Assembly: GCF_019977235.1 (NCBI RefSeq)
Contig: NZ_AP024646.1
Location: 3,844,001 to 3,908,000 of the forward strand
DNA: 64,000 nt
Direction: 5' to 3'
Source of the DNA: Arthrobacter sp. StoSoilB5
GTDB lineage: Bacteria; Actinomycetota; Actinomycetes; Actinomycetales; Micrococcaceae
The notes beneath the pieces are model-generated. The model ran no database searches. It was not told the origin of the DNA and saw only the letters and a list, made by a program, of their open reading frames with translations. Positions 1 through 8,876 of the stretch are shown here, one piece after another. The translations under genes were made by a program, and so were the position numbers. Positions within the stretch are counted from its first letter, which is position 1, and every line of letters begins with the position of its first letter.

Positions 1-248
1 GGGCCATGCCCGGGATAGGCCAAATGCAGCAGGCCGCTCTCCGACGCTACGAGGACGCGGTTCCTGTCCAGCCGGACTACCCGACCAGGAGTGTTGTCGC
101 TGTTGTCCCCACCGGTAACTGGGTTGGCGCGGAAGAGTTCCGCCGTATTTTCGGTAAAGCCGTAATCTGCTGGGCCTTCCATGCGGTTGCCGTCGCCAGC
201 GCTGCTGAAACTGATTTTTGGGTCGCTTGAAGAAGCGTAAGTGTTCAA
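1..248 (-). CDS. rsgA: Probable ribosome small-subunit GTPase RsgA, N-terminal part (runs off window)
   Basis: An open minus-strand frame enters from the left edge, so only the first ~82 codons are visible. The readable part contains YGFTENTAELF, then GRVVRLDRNRVLVASESG, which looks like the start of the N-terminal OB fold of RsgA/YjeQ. That GTPase acts late in 30S subunit maturation. The GTPase and zinc domains lie outside the window, so this rests on a short match. The start is uncertain: a TTG at 248 has a weak AGAGG upstream, and an in-frame ATG lies at 182. A short open frame with a better ribosome site sits just upstream and may be a leader. Confidence 0.5.
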   Translation of the reverse strand, partial: MNTYASSSDPKISFSSAGDGNRMEGPADYGFTENTAELFRANPVTGGDNSDNTPGRVVRLDRNRVLVASESGLLHLAYPGHG

Positions 249-276
249 GGGATAGCCTCTGCTGAGGCCCGGCCGC

Positions 277-369
277 CTAGTGTTGGCAGGCTGATGCCGG
301 GACGTGGATGGTGGTGTGATGACGGAGCGCCGCAAACGAGTGCAGGGCGCGCAAAACTATGGCAATCAT
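277..369 (-). CDS. Possible 30-codon leader peptide upstream of the rsgA-like gene
   Basis: ATG at 369 is preceded by a strong GAGGAGG nine bases upstream and opens a 30-codon frame ending at TAG 279-277, 28 bases before the probable start of the next gene. The peptide begins MIAIVLRALHSF and ends with a single Cys. It matches nothing I recognise. The strong ribosome site and position suggest a translated leader, but a short chance frame cannot be excluded. I saw no other gene in 249-471. Confidence 0.25.
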   Translation of the reverse strand: MIAIVLRALHSFAALRHHTTIHVPASACQH

Positions 370-471
370 CAGAATCCACCTCCTCGGCATCCGGGCCGGC
401 GGCTGGTGGGCCGGCAACGTTCTACAGCGTAGCCAAGGCAGTTGGCTTTGGCTAGGCCTCTTTGAGAGTAC

Positions 472-924
472 CTAGTTGAGCTTCCCATCGGCAGGCCGCT
501 CACGGTGTAGCCGCAGCGCCACGTCCACCAAGGAGACCCGGTTCAGCTTGCCCACATCGTCCAGGGGAATCCACGCCGCGTGCGTGGTACTGCCATCCAC
601 CTCGTGCGTCAACTCACCCCCGACGATCGTAGCTTCGTAGACCAGCCGGAGCGCCTGGAAGTCCCGCAGCGTACCGTCCTGTCCGGCCTCCGCGGGCCAG
701 TGTCCGACGTCGATGCCCAGCATGCCATCGATGCGGGCCTCGTAACCGGTTTCTTCATAGACCTCGCGGCGGCATCCGTCCACGGGATGCTCCGCGAGGT
801 CCAGTCCCCCGCCCGGCAGCGTCCAGCCTTCCTTGCCGTCCTGCTTCCAGTAGGCCAAAAGGATCCGGGCCTCCTGAATGATGACGGCGTAAGCGGCAGG
901 GCGGGTGTCGAAATCCAGGGTCAT
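472..924 (-). CDS. Nudix hydrolase family protein
   Basis: A 150-residue single-domain Nudix protein. The Nudix box fits GX5EX7REUXEEXGU exactly: G39, E45, then R53-E54, E57-E58 and G60 in REVYEETGY. The acidic residues of this helix bind Mg2+ or Mn2+ for hydrolysis of a nucleoside diphosphate linked to another group X. The substrate cannot be read from the sequence; the length and lack of extra domains suit a housecleaning or (d)NTP/sugar-nucleotide hydrolase. It stands alone between the rsgA-like gene and a GH35 gene on the same strand. Confidence 0.9.
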   Translation of the reverse strand: MTLDFDTRPAAYAVIIQEARILLAYWKQDGKEGWTLPGGGLDLAEHPVDGCRREVYEETGYEARIDGMLGIDVGHWPAEAGQDGTLRDFQALRLVYEATIVGGELTHEVDGSTTHAAWIPLDDVGKLNRVSLVDVALRLHRERPADGKLN

Positions 925-1001
925 GGTGCCAGCTTAGTTGGCGGCTGCTTGTCAGGTGATTGGCAACGGCGTCGTTGGCAACAGCATGGTTGGCAACGGC
1001 A

Positions 1002-2798
1002 TTACGGCAGCTCGGCTGCGGCTATCGGCCCCGCCTCTTCCGGGCCGAGATCCGGGCCTTCGCGGAGTTCGACGACGCTCCCCGCCTTGGCGAGCTCCAG
1101 GACCTTGATGCTGTTGAGGCCAGCCTTTAACAGTGGCGCCGGGGCGTACAAAGTAACCTGTGGCCCCTTGTCCCAGTATCGGCCCAAGAGGAAGCCGTTG
1201 AGCCAGACGAAGCCCTTTCCGGAATCAGGGAGTGCAATATATGTATCCGCCGGTTCCGCAACCTCGAACTCCGCTCCGGATAGTCCCTCAAGGTCCTCGG
1301 AAGCCCAATCAGCCAAAGCCAGAGGCGTCTGCGTCCAATGGAAGGTGTAGCGCTGGTTGATCAGGACGCCACCCAGGATTCCTTTGCCCTGGCCGGTCAG
1401 CGGGCCGTAGTTGATGCGGCCCAGGTTCTCCACCAGGATCTCCAGCTTGGCAGGGACACCGGTTCCGCTGACGGCCAACCCTTCGGCCCCGTCTGTATCG
1501 TCAAGGACCCCGGCGTACTGTCCATCGATCCAGATGTAGGCGCGGTCATTCAACCCTGCGATTTTGAGGCGGCTCTCCGCGGGAGCCTCGGGGCGTCCCG
1601 GGAGGACGGCTTCGGCCGCATAAAGGACCATGCCGGCGTCGAGACCCAACTCTTCAAAGGTGAGCGGTTTGACGCTGTTTACGGGCTTGCCTGATGCACG
1701 GACGAGCTCCAACAGGTCCCGGCCTCCCGTCAGGGCCAGGGACTGCGCCGGAAGGACCGGAGCATCAGCCAGCAGCTCCGCGGGCAGTTCAGGAAGGTCC
1801 TCGATGCCCCGGGCGCGGTAGAACTCCTTCCGGAAGGCATGGAATTTAGGCGTCAAAGCCCCGTTCTCTGCAATGGGGGCATCGGAGTCGTAGCTGGTGA
1901 CCGTTGGCTGGAGCATGGTGCCATCGTGGTTGCTGCCCGATCCCAGGCCGAAGTTGGTGCCGCCGTGTGCCATGTAGACGCACACCGATCCACCGGCATC
2001 GAGCATCTTCCGCGCTTCCGCAGCAGCGTCATCGGCGCCACGCCGATGGTGGTGTTCGCCCCAGTGGTCAAACCAACCACCCCAGAACTCGACATTGAAG
2101 AAGGGCTCGTCCGGCCGCCGCCTCTTCCATGTTGCGATCGCTTCGTCACCGCGGCTTCCCAAGGTGGCAGTCGCCCATGTTCCCTCGACTGAGCCGCCGT
2201 CGAGGAAATAGTCCGTGCCGCCGTCGGCTGTGAAGAGTATCTCCGTGATCCCGCGCTCCTCCAAGGCACGGCGATTCCAGCGGATGTAGTCGTGATCGTC
2301 GCCGTAGCTGCCATATTCGTTCTCAATCTGCACGGCAACCACGGGACCGCCTAGCGATGCCTGCCGGGAGGCGACAATCGGAAGCAGGTGGTCGAACCAA
2401 TCCTCAATCGCAGCGGTAAATTGTGGATCCATGCACCGCAGGCCAATGCCGGGAATTCCGGTGAGCCAGGCCGGAAAGCCGCCGTTATCCCACTCGGCGC
2501 AGATGTAGGGCCCCGGACGGACAATGACGTCCAGCCCTTCCCCCGCGGCGAGGTCGATGAAACGGCCAACGTCCCGCCAGCCGGTAAAGTCCGGCGCCTC
2601 CTCGCGCGTAGGCTGGTGGAAGTTCCAAGCAACGTAGGTGTCAACTGTGTTGGCACCCATGGCCTTGAGTCGACGCAGCCGGTCCTGCCACAAATCGGGG
2701 TGGACGCGGAAGTAGTGGATGGCTCCCGCAAGGATGCGATACGGTTCACCCGAACGGTAGAGGACGGCGTCGTGGTAGCTCAAAAGGGCGTTGTTCAC
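1002..2798 (-). CDS. Beta-galactosidase, glycoside hydrolase family 35
   Basis: A 598-residue GH35 enzyme removing terminal beta-galactose with retention of configuration. The family signature VQIENEYGSYG is present, with E161 the expected acid/base. E237 in FFNVEFWGGW is the expected nucleophile. The catalytic (beta/alpha)8 barrel fills the first ~330 residues, and beta-sandwich jelly-roll regions follow with a WLNGFLLGRYW stretch near the end typical of the family. There is no signal peptide, so it is probably cytoplasmic and acts on imported oligosaccharides. The start is GTG 2798. Only 50 bases separate it from the divergent pirin gene. No transporter lies beside it. Confidence 0.93.
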   Translation of the reverse strand: MNNALLSYHDAVLYRSGEPYRILAGAIHYFRVHPDLWQDRLRRLKAMGANTVDTYVAWNFHQPTREEAPDFTGWRDVGRFIDLAAGEGLDVIVRPGPYICAEWDNGGFPAWLTGIPGIGLRCMDPQFTAAIEDWFDHLLPIVASRQASLGGPVVAVQIENEYGSYGDDHDYIRWNRRALEERGITEILFTADGGTDYFLDGGSVEGTWATATLGSRGDEAIATWKRRRPDEPFFNVEFWGGWFDHWGEHHHRRGADDAAAEARKMLDAGGSVCVYMAHGGTNFGLGSGSNHDGTMLQPTVTSYDSDAPIAENGALTPKFHAFRKEFYRARGIEDLPELPAELLADAPVLPAQSLALTGGRDLLELVRASGKPVNSVKPLTFEELGLDAGMVLYAAEAVLPGRPEAPAESRLKIAGLNDRAYIWIDGQYAGVLDDTDGAEGLAVSGTGVPAKLEILVENLGRINYGPLTGQGKGILGGVLINQRYTFHWTQTPLALADWASEDLEGLSGAEFEVAEPADTYIALPDSGKGFVWLNGFLLGRYWDKGPQVTLYAPAPLLKAGLNSIKVLELAKAGSVVELREGPDLGPEEAGPIAAAELP

Positions 2799-2848
2799 AC
2801 GGAACAGATTAGCTCAACTTCCAACATTTATGCACAGGTGATGAACAC

Positions 2849-3871
2849 ATGACCAATCTGGATACTTCGCCCGCGGAGCAAGTCTGCCCCGCCGCCCATG
2901 AAGGACAGGGCCCGTGCGTCCAGTTATGGCCGGAGCGTGAAGTTCCCCTCGGCGGCGTCCGTGCCATGAACGTGTTCCGCACCTTGCCGCAGCGCGGATT
3001 GCCGACTGTTGGAGCTTGGTGCTTCCTGGACAGTTTTGGTCCAGACCGCGTGGCAATGAGCGTTCTCCCCCACCCCCACTGCGGCCTCCAAACCGTGACA
3101 TGGCCACTGGAGGGTGCCGTGCGGCACCGCGACAGCGTGGGCAGCGACGTTGTGGTCAAACCAGGTGAACTCAACATTATGACCGCCGGCCACGGGATCT
3201 CCCACTCGGAATTCTCGGTCCTGCCTGCGGCTACGGTGGCCGGAACGGATGACGAGATTCCTATGTCACGGGGACTCCAACTGTGGGTTGCACTCCCCGA
3301 CGAACACCGGCACCGCGAACCCTCCTTTGAGCAACACCGTGAGCTTCCCGTGGCTGTTGGCGAAGGCTACACAGCAACCGTAATGGTGGGTGAATTCGCC
3401 GGTCAGCGCTCACCAGCCACTATGTTCAGTCCCATCGTTGGTGCGGACATCACCGGCACAGGGATGCTCCAGCTTCCGCTCCGCCCGGAGTTTGAACATG
3501 CAGTTTTGGTGCTGGATGGGCATCTGGTTATCGATGGCGAAGAGATCCAGCCCGGCCCGCTTGCCTACCTGGGTGCCGGCAGGCAGGGCCTGATAGTGGA
3601 GGCCCAGCCGGAGACCCGTTTCATGCTTTTGGGTGGCGAACCGTTCGGGGAAGACGTCTTGATGTGGTGGAACTTTGTGGGACGTACGCATGACGAAGTG
3701 GAAAAAGCGCGTCTGGAGTGGGAAGCCGAAGGCCTGCTCGACGACGACGCTGCCGCCGCCTCACGCTTCGGATTCGTCCAGGGCCATGGCCCTGACGCAG
3801 GGCCCGAAGCCGGGCGCATCCCAGCTCCGCCGCTTCCGGGTGTCAGGCTCCGCCCCCGTACGCGGGGCTGA
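2849..3871 (+). CDS. Pirin family protein
   Basis: A 340-residue bicupin of the pirin family. The four metal ligands of the N-terminal cupin are in place: H75 and H77 in LPHPHCGLQTV, and H119 and E121 in GHGISHSE. Some pirins are quercetin 2,3-dioxygenases and others are regulators; which applies here cannot be read. The C-terminal end (about 285-340) carries an acidic/alanine stretch and a proline-rich tail of low complexity. The ATG follows the 50-base divergent region shared with the GH35 gene. The 3' end is 10 bases from the end of the convergent kinase gene. Confidence 0.9.
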   Translation: MTNLDTSPAEQVCPAAHEGQGPCVQLWPEREVPLGGVRAMNVFRTLPQRGLPTVGAWCFLDSFGPDRVAMSVLPHPHCGLQTVTWPLEGAVRHRDSVGSDVVVKPGELNIMTAGHGISHSEFSVLPAATVAGTDDEIPMSRGLQLWVALPDEHRHREPSFEQHRELPVAVGEGYTATVMVGEFAGQRSPATMFSPIVGADITGTGMLQLPLRPEFEHAVLVLDGHLVIDGEEIQPGPLAYLGAGRQGLIVEAQPETRFMLLGGEPFGEDVLMWWNFVGRTHDEVEKARLEWEAEGLLDDDAAAASRFGFVQGHGPDAGPEAGRIPAPPLPGVRLRPRTRG

Positions 3872-3881
3872 GTCCAAGGCG

Positions 3882-4817
3882 CTAGGCCCGCTGCTCGGCC
3901 ACCAGCCGCGGGACGCCGAACACGGGGTCCTGCTGGAGAATCCGGACGTCGATGATGCCCCGCTCGGCCAGCCGTGCCTTGAATGATTCCTGCAGGCGGC
4001 GGACGTTCATGCCCAGCCCGCTGCCCAGGATGACCGGCCCGTCCAAGCCGAGCTGGCGAACGGCCTGCTCGGCAAGGTCAGCGAGGTCCTTGCCGGCTTG
4101 GTCCACCAGCCGGGCGCTGGTTTCGTCGCCGGCGTCCGCAGCCTCTACGACGAGCCGTGCCCGTTGTGCCCAGAAACGGCGACCCGTTTCCGGGGAATGG
4201 AACAGGGCGATCAATTTGCCCGGCTCTTCCACTCCGCAGGAGTCCAGCAGGGCACGGCTCAGCGTGTCCGGTTCCAGGCCCTGGTTCATGCGCCGCAAGC
4301 TGTGGCGCACGGCTTCGCGGCCCAGCCAGTAGCCGCTTCCCTCATCGCCCAGAAGGTAGCCCCAGCCTCCGGCCCGGGCTTCCTCACCAGCGGCGTTCCT
4401 ACCCCAGGCGGCAGAACCGGTGCCTGCAATCACGGCGACGCCTGTGCTCGCTCCTCCCGCGGCCAGGAGCAGCCTGGAATCGTGAACCACGGTGATGCGT
4501 GCCCGGGGGACGTGCGGAGAAATCAGGTCGGCGAGCGCCTGAGCGTCCTCGTCGGTATCAATTCCACCGGCGCCTGCGTAAACCTCGTCAACGTCGCCGC
4601 CGCCGATCTTCGCGAAAAGTTCGGCAAGGTTTGCCATGGCCTGCTCCCGGCTCACGTTCTGGACGTTGGCGCTTCCGGCGCTTTCGTCAAGGACTGGAAC
4701 GCCGTCTTCGAACCGCACGCCCCGCGTTTTTGTACCGCCGATATCCAGCCCGATCACGGTACCGCGGAGGGCTTCGGGGGACGCGTGGGAATGCTTGGCA
4801 GAGTCACGATTGTTCAC
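3882..4817 (-). CDS. BadF/BadG/BcrA/BcrD-type sugar kinase (N-acetylglucosamine kinase-like)
   Basis: A 311-residue ASKHA-fold kinase. The N-terminal phosphate-binding loop is GLDIGGTKTRG (about residues 23-33). A second phosphate motif, GVAVIAGTGSAAWG, lies mid-protein, followed by GGWGYLLGDEGSGYWLG, which is characteristic of the N-acetylglucosamine kinase branch of the BadF/BadG family. The likely reaction is ATP-dependent phosphorylation of GlcNAc or a related amino sugar in the cytoplasm. The start is GTG 4817. It is divergent from the nitronate monooxygenase gene with about 40 bases between. No PTS or N-acetylglucosamine-6-phosphate deacetylase gene is adjacent, so the substrate is inferred from the family only. 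Confidence 0.85.
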   Translation of the reverse strand: MNNRDSAKHSHASPEALRGTVIGLDIGGTKTRGVRFEDGVPVLDESAGSANVQNVSREQAMANLAELFAKIGGGDVDEVYAGAGGIDTDEDAQALADLISPHVPRARITVVHDSRLLLAAGGASTGVAVIAGTGSAAWGRNAAGEEARAGGWGYLLGDEGSGYWLGREAVRHSLRRMNQGLEPDTLSRALLDSCGVEEPGKLIALFHSPETGRRFWAQRARLVVEAADAGDETSARLVDQAGKDLADLAEQAVRQLGLDGPVILGSGLGMNVRRLQESFKARLAERGIIDVRILQQDPVFGVPRLVAEQRA

Positions 4818-4858
4818 CGTGAAAGACTAGCTTGGAGCGCACCGAGGAGAAACCGCAC

Positions 4859-5908
4859 ATGACGCATTCCCTGTTTGATACGCCGTTCATAGCAGCGCCA
4901 ATGGCTGGCGGAACGTCCACTCCCGCACTTGTGCAGGCGGTGCAATCCGGCGGTGGCTTGGGTTTTCTCGCCGCGGGGTATAAAAGCCCGGCGGCCATGG
5001 CGGCCGAGATCGCGGCTGCGCGTGCAATGGGTATCCGGTTCGGCATGAACGTTTTTGTACCGGATATGGCGCAACTTTCCCCGACCCCGGCGGCGCGCGC
5101 GAGGCTGGAGGCGTACCGGACGGAACTTGAAGCAGAGGCGGCCCGCTATGGTGTGGCAGTCCCAGCCCTCCGATTCGACGACGACGACGCCTGGCAGGAC
5201 AAAATCGACGCACTGATCGCGGATCCCGTGGAGTTCGTCAGCTTCGTCTTCGGGCTGCCGGGACGCTCTGTGGTCAAGGCCCTGCAGAAGGCCGGAACTG
5301 CTGTCATCTCCAGTGTGACAAGTGTTGCCGAGGCCCTGGCAGCCGCGGAAGAAGGCCCGGACGCCCTCGCCGTGCAGCACAGTTCCGCAGGAGGACACAC
5401 GGCAGCGTTCCTCGCTGGCGACGCCGGAGGACCCGGAAGCGGGACCCGGTCAACACGTACGACGGCGGGACTCGTCGCCCAGGTGCGTACCGCCGTCGAC
5501 CTTCCGCTGATTGCGGCAGGCGCGATCATGGACAGTTCCGCGCTTCGCGAAGTCCTGGCTGCTGGTGCGGCCGCCGCGCAGGTGGGTACAGCGTTGGTAC
5601 GCACGGAGGAAAGCGGAGCCCGGCAACCACACAAGGATGCCCTCGGCGATCCGCGCTACACCGGGACGGCCATGACCCGGGCCTTTACCGGAAGATTCGC
5701 CCGCTCGCTGGTAAACGAGTTCGTCCGCGATCACCAGGACGCACCGGAGGGTTATCCGGCAATCCATCACCTGACGGCGCCGATTCGGGCGGCAGCGTCG
5801 GCGGCAGGTGATTCTGACCGCCTCAATCTGTGGGCAGGCACTGGTTGGCGGTCAGCGAAGGAAGGATCTGCGGAGGATGTTGTCAGGGATTTCCTGAGCG
5901 GGCTCTGA
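4859..5908 (+). CDS. Nitronate monooxygenase (NMO / 2-nitropropane dioxygenase family)
   Basis: A 349-residue FMN-dependent TIM-barrel enzyme oxidising alkyl nitronates such as propionate-3-nitronate. The N-terminal FIAAPMAGGTSTPAL stretch and the HSSAGGHTAAF motif (the family's AGGH) are present, followed by LPLIAAGAIMD and AAAAQVGTALVRT, the FMN phosphate-binding region. I chose ATG 4859, with GAGGAG nine bases upstream, over an in-frame TTG at 4832 that would only add nine residues. The 3' end overlaps the convergent LysR gene by 26 bases. Confidence 0.9.
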   Translation: MTHSLFDTPFIAAPMAGGTSTPALVQAVQSGGGLGFLAAGYKSPAAMAAEIAAARAMGIRFGMNVFVPDMAQLSPTPAARARLEAYRTELEAEAARYGVAVPALRFDDDDAWQDKIDALIADPVEFVSFVFGLPGRSVVKALQKAGTAVISSVTSVAEALAAAEEGPDALAVQHSSAGGHTAAFLAGDAGGPGSGTRSTRTTAGLVAQVRTAVDLPLIAAGAIMDSSALREVLAAGAAAAQVGTALVRTEESGARQPHKDALGDPRYTGTAMTRAFTGRFARSLVNEFVRDHQDAPEGYPAIHHLTAPIRAAASAAGDSDRLNLWAGTGWRSAKEGSAEDVVRDFLSGL

Positions 5909-6881
5909 CAAGCTCGGCCAGCAATGCTTCGCCTTCCCTGGCCACCAGCTCACGGAACAGCCTGACGGCGTCGGGTTCGAAGGTGCGCTCCCGCCAAGCA
6001 ATGCCGATCTGCCGGAAGGCAAGGTCGGATTCGATGCGTACTTCCACAAGTCCCAACTCCGCCCCCGGCAGGAACTGGCCAGTGCCGGAGCCAGGCCCCG
6101 CGGGCGGAAGGATACTGAAACCCAAACCGGCCGAGACCAGGCCCCGGGCAGTGGTGGATTCCTGGACTTCAAAGGCAGTCCGGGGACGGAAGCCTGCTTC
6201 GCGCAAAAGCGCCTCGCCCAGGGCCCGGAGGCCGACGCCGGGCGGCAGCGTCACATACGGGTCATGCCGCAACTCGGACAGGTGCACGCTCGGCCGGCCG
6301 GCGAGGGGGTGCAGATAATGCAGCACTACGCGCAGCGGCTCCCTGTAGAGCGGCAGCGCCTGGATGCCCCGGCCTTCCGCCGCGATCGGTGCTGTGAGGG
6401 CGAAATCTGTTTCGCCCTTTGCCAGTTCCTCCAGGCAGTCGTCGCGTGGACCCTGGCGGAGCTCGAAGACGGGCTGCGGATGGCGGCTACGAAACGCGCT
6501 GATGAGCAGGGGCAGCGTCGCTTCACCGAACGTGTGCTGGAACGAGATGCCGATGCGCCCCCTGACCACGTCGGACTCGTGCCTCACCCTGTCCAATCCT
6601 GCCTGGAAGTCTTCCAAGGCGGCTTCGATGTAGGGCAGCAAAGTCCTTGCCGCTGGAGTCAAGCGGATGCCACGCCCATCACGGACCAGAAGGTCCATCC
6701 CCACAATGGCGCTTGCCCTGGCGACTGCCCGGCTCACGGTCGACTGGGGAACGCCAAGGAGCTCAGCGGTCTCCGTCATATGCTCCGTCCGGCCCAACTC
6801 TGCCAGCACGGGAAGCAGCGGCAGGAGCTGCACAAGCTGTTGGTGATCCGGTTCCACGCGCCGCCGCTCCGATCCAGCCAT
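5883..6881 (-). CDS. LysR-family transcriptional regulator
   Basis: A 332-residue LysR-type regulator. The N-terminal winged helix-turn-helix (about residues 20-80) contains TAELLGVPQSTVSRAVARAS, and a periplasmic-binding-protein-like effector domain follows. It is divergent from an MFS exporter gene, with 100 bases between carrying an 11-bp direct repeat. That arrangement usually means the regulator controls the exporter. The effector cannot be predicted. The N-terminus has an extra charged extension before the HTH compared with typical members. No clear ribosome site precedes ATG 6881, so translation may be leaderless. Confidence 0.92.
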   Translation of the reverse strand: MAGSERRRVEPDHQQLVQLLPLLPVLAELGRTEHMTETAELLGVPQSTVSRAVARASAIVGMDLLVRDGRGIRLTPAARTLLPYIEAALEDFQAGLDRVRHESDVVRGRIGISFQHTFGEATLPLLISAFRSRHPQPVFELRQGPRDDCLEELAKGETDFALTAPIAAEGRGIQALPLYREPLRVVLHYLHPLAGRPSVHLSELRHDPYVTLPPGVGLRALGEALLREAGFRPRTAFEVQESTTARGLVSAGLGFSILPPAGPGSGTGQFLPGAELGLVEVRIESDLAFRQIGIAWRERTFEPDAVRLFRELVAREGEALLAELVRARSGNP

Positions 6882-6906
6882 CAGGAAGTTCCAGGCATTA
6901 GAAAGA

Positions 6907-6947
6907 AATCATGCATTCCTGGATGAATCATAAGCGAATCATGCATT
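6907..6947. promoter_or_regulatory. Paired direct repeat, candidate LysR operator
   Basis: The 11-mer AATCATGCATT occurs at 6907-6917 and 6937-6947, exactly 30 bp (about three helical turns) apart, in the region between the divergent LysR and MFS genes. Each copy contains the palindrome ATGCAT, and a third partial copy, GAATCAT, lies between them at 6925-6931. The spacing on one DNA face suits a LysR tetramer. The role is inferred. Confidence 0.5.
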
Positions 6948-6981
6948 GGAACGCACAGTTCGGGGAGCCTAATCTGGGCAA

Positions 6982-8205
6982 GTGACTAGAGCAGCCGTGG
7001 GCGTTACGCAATGGGATGGGCACGCCAAGGGATCCCGTGGCTACCGGCGCGTGCTTGCCGCATTGGCTTTGGCCGGGGTTGCGACTTTTGCCCAGTTGTA
7101 CTCCACACAAGCGGTGCTGCCGCTCATGGCGGCCGACCTCCACATCTCCGCAGCAGAAGCAGCACTGAGTATCTCCCTGGCAACCGTGGGACTCGCCGTC
7201 AGCGTCCTGCCGTGGTCCTTCGTGGCAGACAGGATTGGCCGGGTTCGTGCCATGGCCATCGGCATCGGAGCAGCAACAGTGCTGGGGCTGCTGGTTCCGC
7301 TGGCACCAACCGTTCCACTGATCCTGGGACTCCGCACTCTCGAAGGCATGGCCCTCGGCGGAATCCCAGCCATAGCCATCGCATACCTCAACGAGGAAGT
7401 GACCAGGATCCACACGGCACTGGCGGCCGGAAGCTATGTTGCTGGAACCACGCTCGGCGGACTCGCGGGACGCCTGGTGGCGGGTCCAGTGGGTGAACTG
7501 TGGGGCTGGAGGGCAGCCGCGCTGGCAGTGTCCCTGCTGGCCACGGTGTCCGCGGTCCTGTTTGTGGTGCTGGTTCCCAAACAGCGACGCTTCATGCCCG
7601 CACCTCCCAGGGGATTCCGCGGCGCCTTGCGCACACTGGGCAGCCATTCCAGCAACCCCAAGCTGGTATCGCTCTACCTACAGGCCTTCCTGCTCATGGG
7701 CGGATTTGTGGCGGTCTATAACTACCTCGGGTTCCGTCTCCACGCTGAACCGTTCGGGCTTCCCACCACACTGGTAAGCCTCATTTTCCTGGCCTACCTG
7801 TCCGGTACCGTGAGTTCCCGTTGGGCGGCCGGACTTACAACCCGCTTTGGGCGGCGCAACGTGCTGCTCGTTGGAGTTGGCTTGATGTCCGCGGGACTCG
7901 CACTCACGTTGGCAGAGAACCTCGTGGCCACCTTGCTAGGCCTCGTGGTGTTTACCGGCGGCTTCTTCGCTGCCCACAGCGTGGGTTCCGGTTGGACCGG
8001 CGCCATCGCCACAACAGGCCGTGCCCAAGCCGCCTCGCTCTACAACCTTTCCTACTATCTCGGGTCCAGCGTTATCGGTTGGGCCGGGGGCCTGGCCTTC
8101 CAGGAGTTCGGGTGGCCAGCTTTGGCGTGGAGCGTCATGGCGCTTGCCATCACGACGGCGGTAGTCACCGCCGTCGTTCATCGCTCACCCTTCCACTGTT
8201 CCTGA
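6982..8205 (+). CDS. MFS transporter (YnfM-like drug/metabolite exporter family)
   Basis: A 407-residue major facilitator protein with about twelve predicted membrane spans. The loop 2-3 signature is visible in FVADRIGRVRAMAIG, and LEGMALGGIPAIAIAYLNEE resembles the mid-N-domain helices of the YnfM/Bcr-like proton-coupled exporters. The start is GTG 6982, followed by about 25 hydrophilic residues before the first span. Its partner is the divergent LysR gene. The transported compound is unknown; the arrangement suggests export of a compound sensed by that regulator. Confidence 0.88.
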   Translation: MTRAAVGVTQWDGHAKGSRGYRRVLAALALAGVATFAQLYSTQAVLPLMAADLHISAAEAALSISLATVGLAVSVLPWSFVADRIGRVRAMAIGIGAATVLGLLVPLAPTVPLILGLRTLEGMALGGIPAIAIAYLNEEVTRIHTALAAGSYVAGTTLGGLAGRLVAGPVGELWGWRAAALAVSLLATVSAVLFVVLVPKQRRFMPAPPRGFRGALRTLGSHSSNPKLVSLYLQAFLLMGGFVAVYNYLGFRLHAEPFGLPTTLVSLIFLAYLSGTVSSRWAAGLTTRFGRRNVLLVGVGLMSAGLALTLAENLVATLLGLVVFTGGFFAAHSVGSGWTGAIATTGRAQAASLYNLSYYLGSSVIGWAGGLAFQEFGWPALAWSVMALAITTAVVTAVVHRSPFHCS

Positions 8206-8310
8206 TGGTGCTCAGCGAGCCACAAAGCTTGGACCCTGCGCAAGAATAATCCACGCTGTACCGGTACCCATGCGGGTAAATATTCGGGATTGTGGAGTAG
8301 GAACGAATGG

Positions 8311-8350
8311 ATTGCCATGAATTCAGCGATTATGATGAATGAAAGGCAAT
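8311..8350. promoter_or_regulatory. Inverted repeat upstream of the first Lrp/AsnC gene
   Basis: ATTGCC (8311-8316) and its complement GGCAAT (8345-8350) bracket an AT-rich stretch that includes a TATGAT hexamer at 8331-8336 resembling a -10 box. It ends just before the AGGAGGA ribosome site of the regulator gene. Autoregulation by the Lrp/AsnC protein is a reasonable guess. Confidence 0.3.
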
Positions 8351-8363
8351 TTCAGGAGGATCC

Positions 8364-8870
8364 GTGAGCAACCCCGCGAAGAATGTTCGGCCAAATTCAG
8401 GCAGCGCCGAGCCGCTGGACGCTATTGACGAACGAATCCTGGCGGCCTTGGTGGAGGACGCGCGTATCTCCAACAAGCAATTGGCGGAACTCGTGGGAAT
8501 CGCTCCCTCCACTGCCCTGATGCGCACAAGGGCCCTGTCCGAACGGGGGATTATCGAGGGCTTCGAGGCTGTCCTTAGCCTGCCAGCCATCGGCCGCTCG
8601 GTGCAGGCGCTCATTGCCGTCCGTCTCCGTGCACATGATCGGGACCAGATTGACCGCTTCACGGCACGCGTCCCCAAGCTGCCTGCAGTGATCTCCACGT
8701 TCCACACCACAGGTTCCGTGGACTACCTCCTGCACATTGCCGTCGCCAACACCGACGACCTCCGCAACTGGCTGCTCGATAACCTCGCCACAGATCCGGT
8801 GGTAGGACACACGGAGACCACGATGGTCTTCCAGCACATACCCGGCAACCGCGGCCCGCTTCCGGAGTAA
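8364..8870 (+). CDS. Lrp/AsnC-family transcriptional regulator
   Basis: A 168-residue Lrp/AsnC protein. The N-terminal HTH (about residues 24-65: LAALVEDARISNKQLAELVG then IAPSTALMRTRALSERGII) is followed by a ligand-binding RAM/ACT-like domain with the usual DYLLHIAVAN stretch. Such proteins form octamers and sense amino acids. GTG 8364 has AGGAGGA four bases upstream. It converges on an MFS gene ending seven bases away. A second Lrp/AsnC gene flanks the other side of that MFS gene. Confidence 0.93.
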   Translation: MSNPAKNVRPNSGSAEPLDAIDERILAALVEDARISNKQLAELVGIAPSTALMRTRALSERGIIEGFEAVLSLPAIGRSVQALIAVRLRAHDRDQIDRFTARVPKLPAVISTFHTTGSVDYLLHIAVANTDDLRNWLLDNLATDPVVGHTETTMVFQHIPGNRGPLPE

Positions 8871-8876
8871 CCCTGT

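Noticed and set aside
358..474. A 38-codon plus-strand frame between rsgA and the Nudix gene.
   Set aside because: No ribosome site and no recognisable sequence; likely chance.
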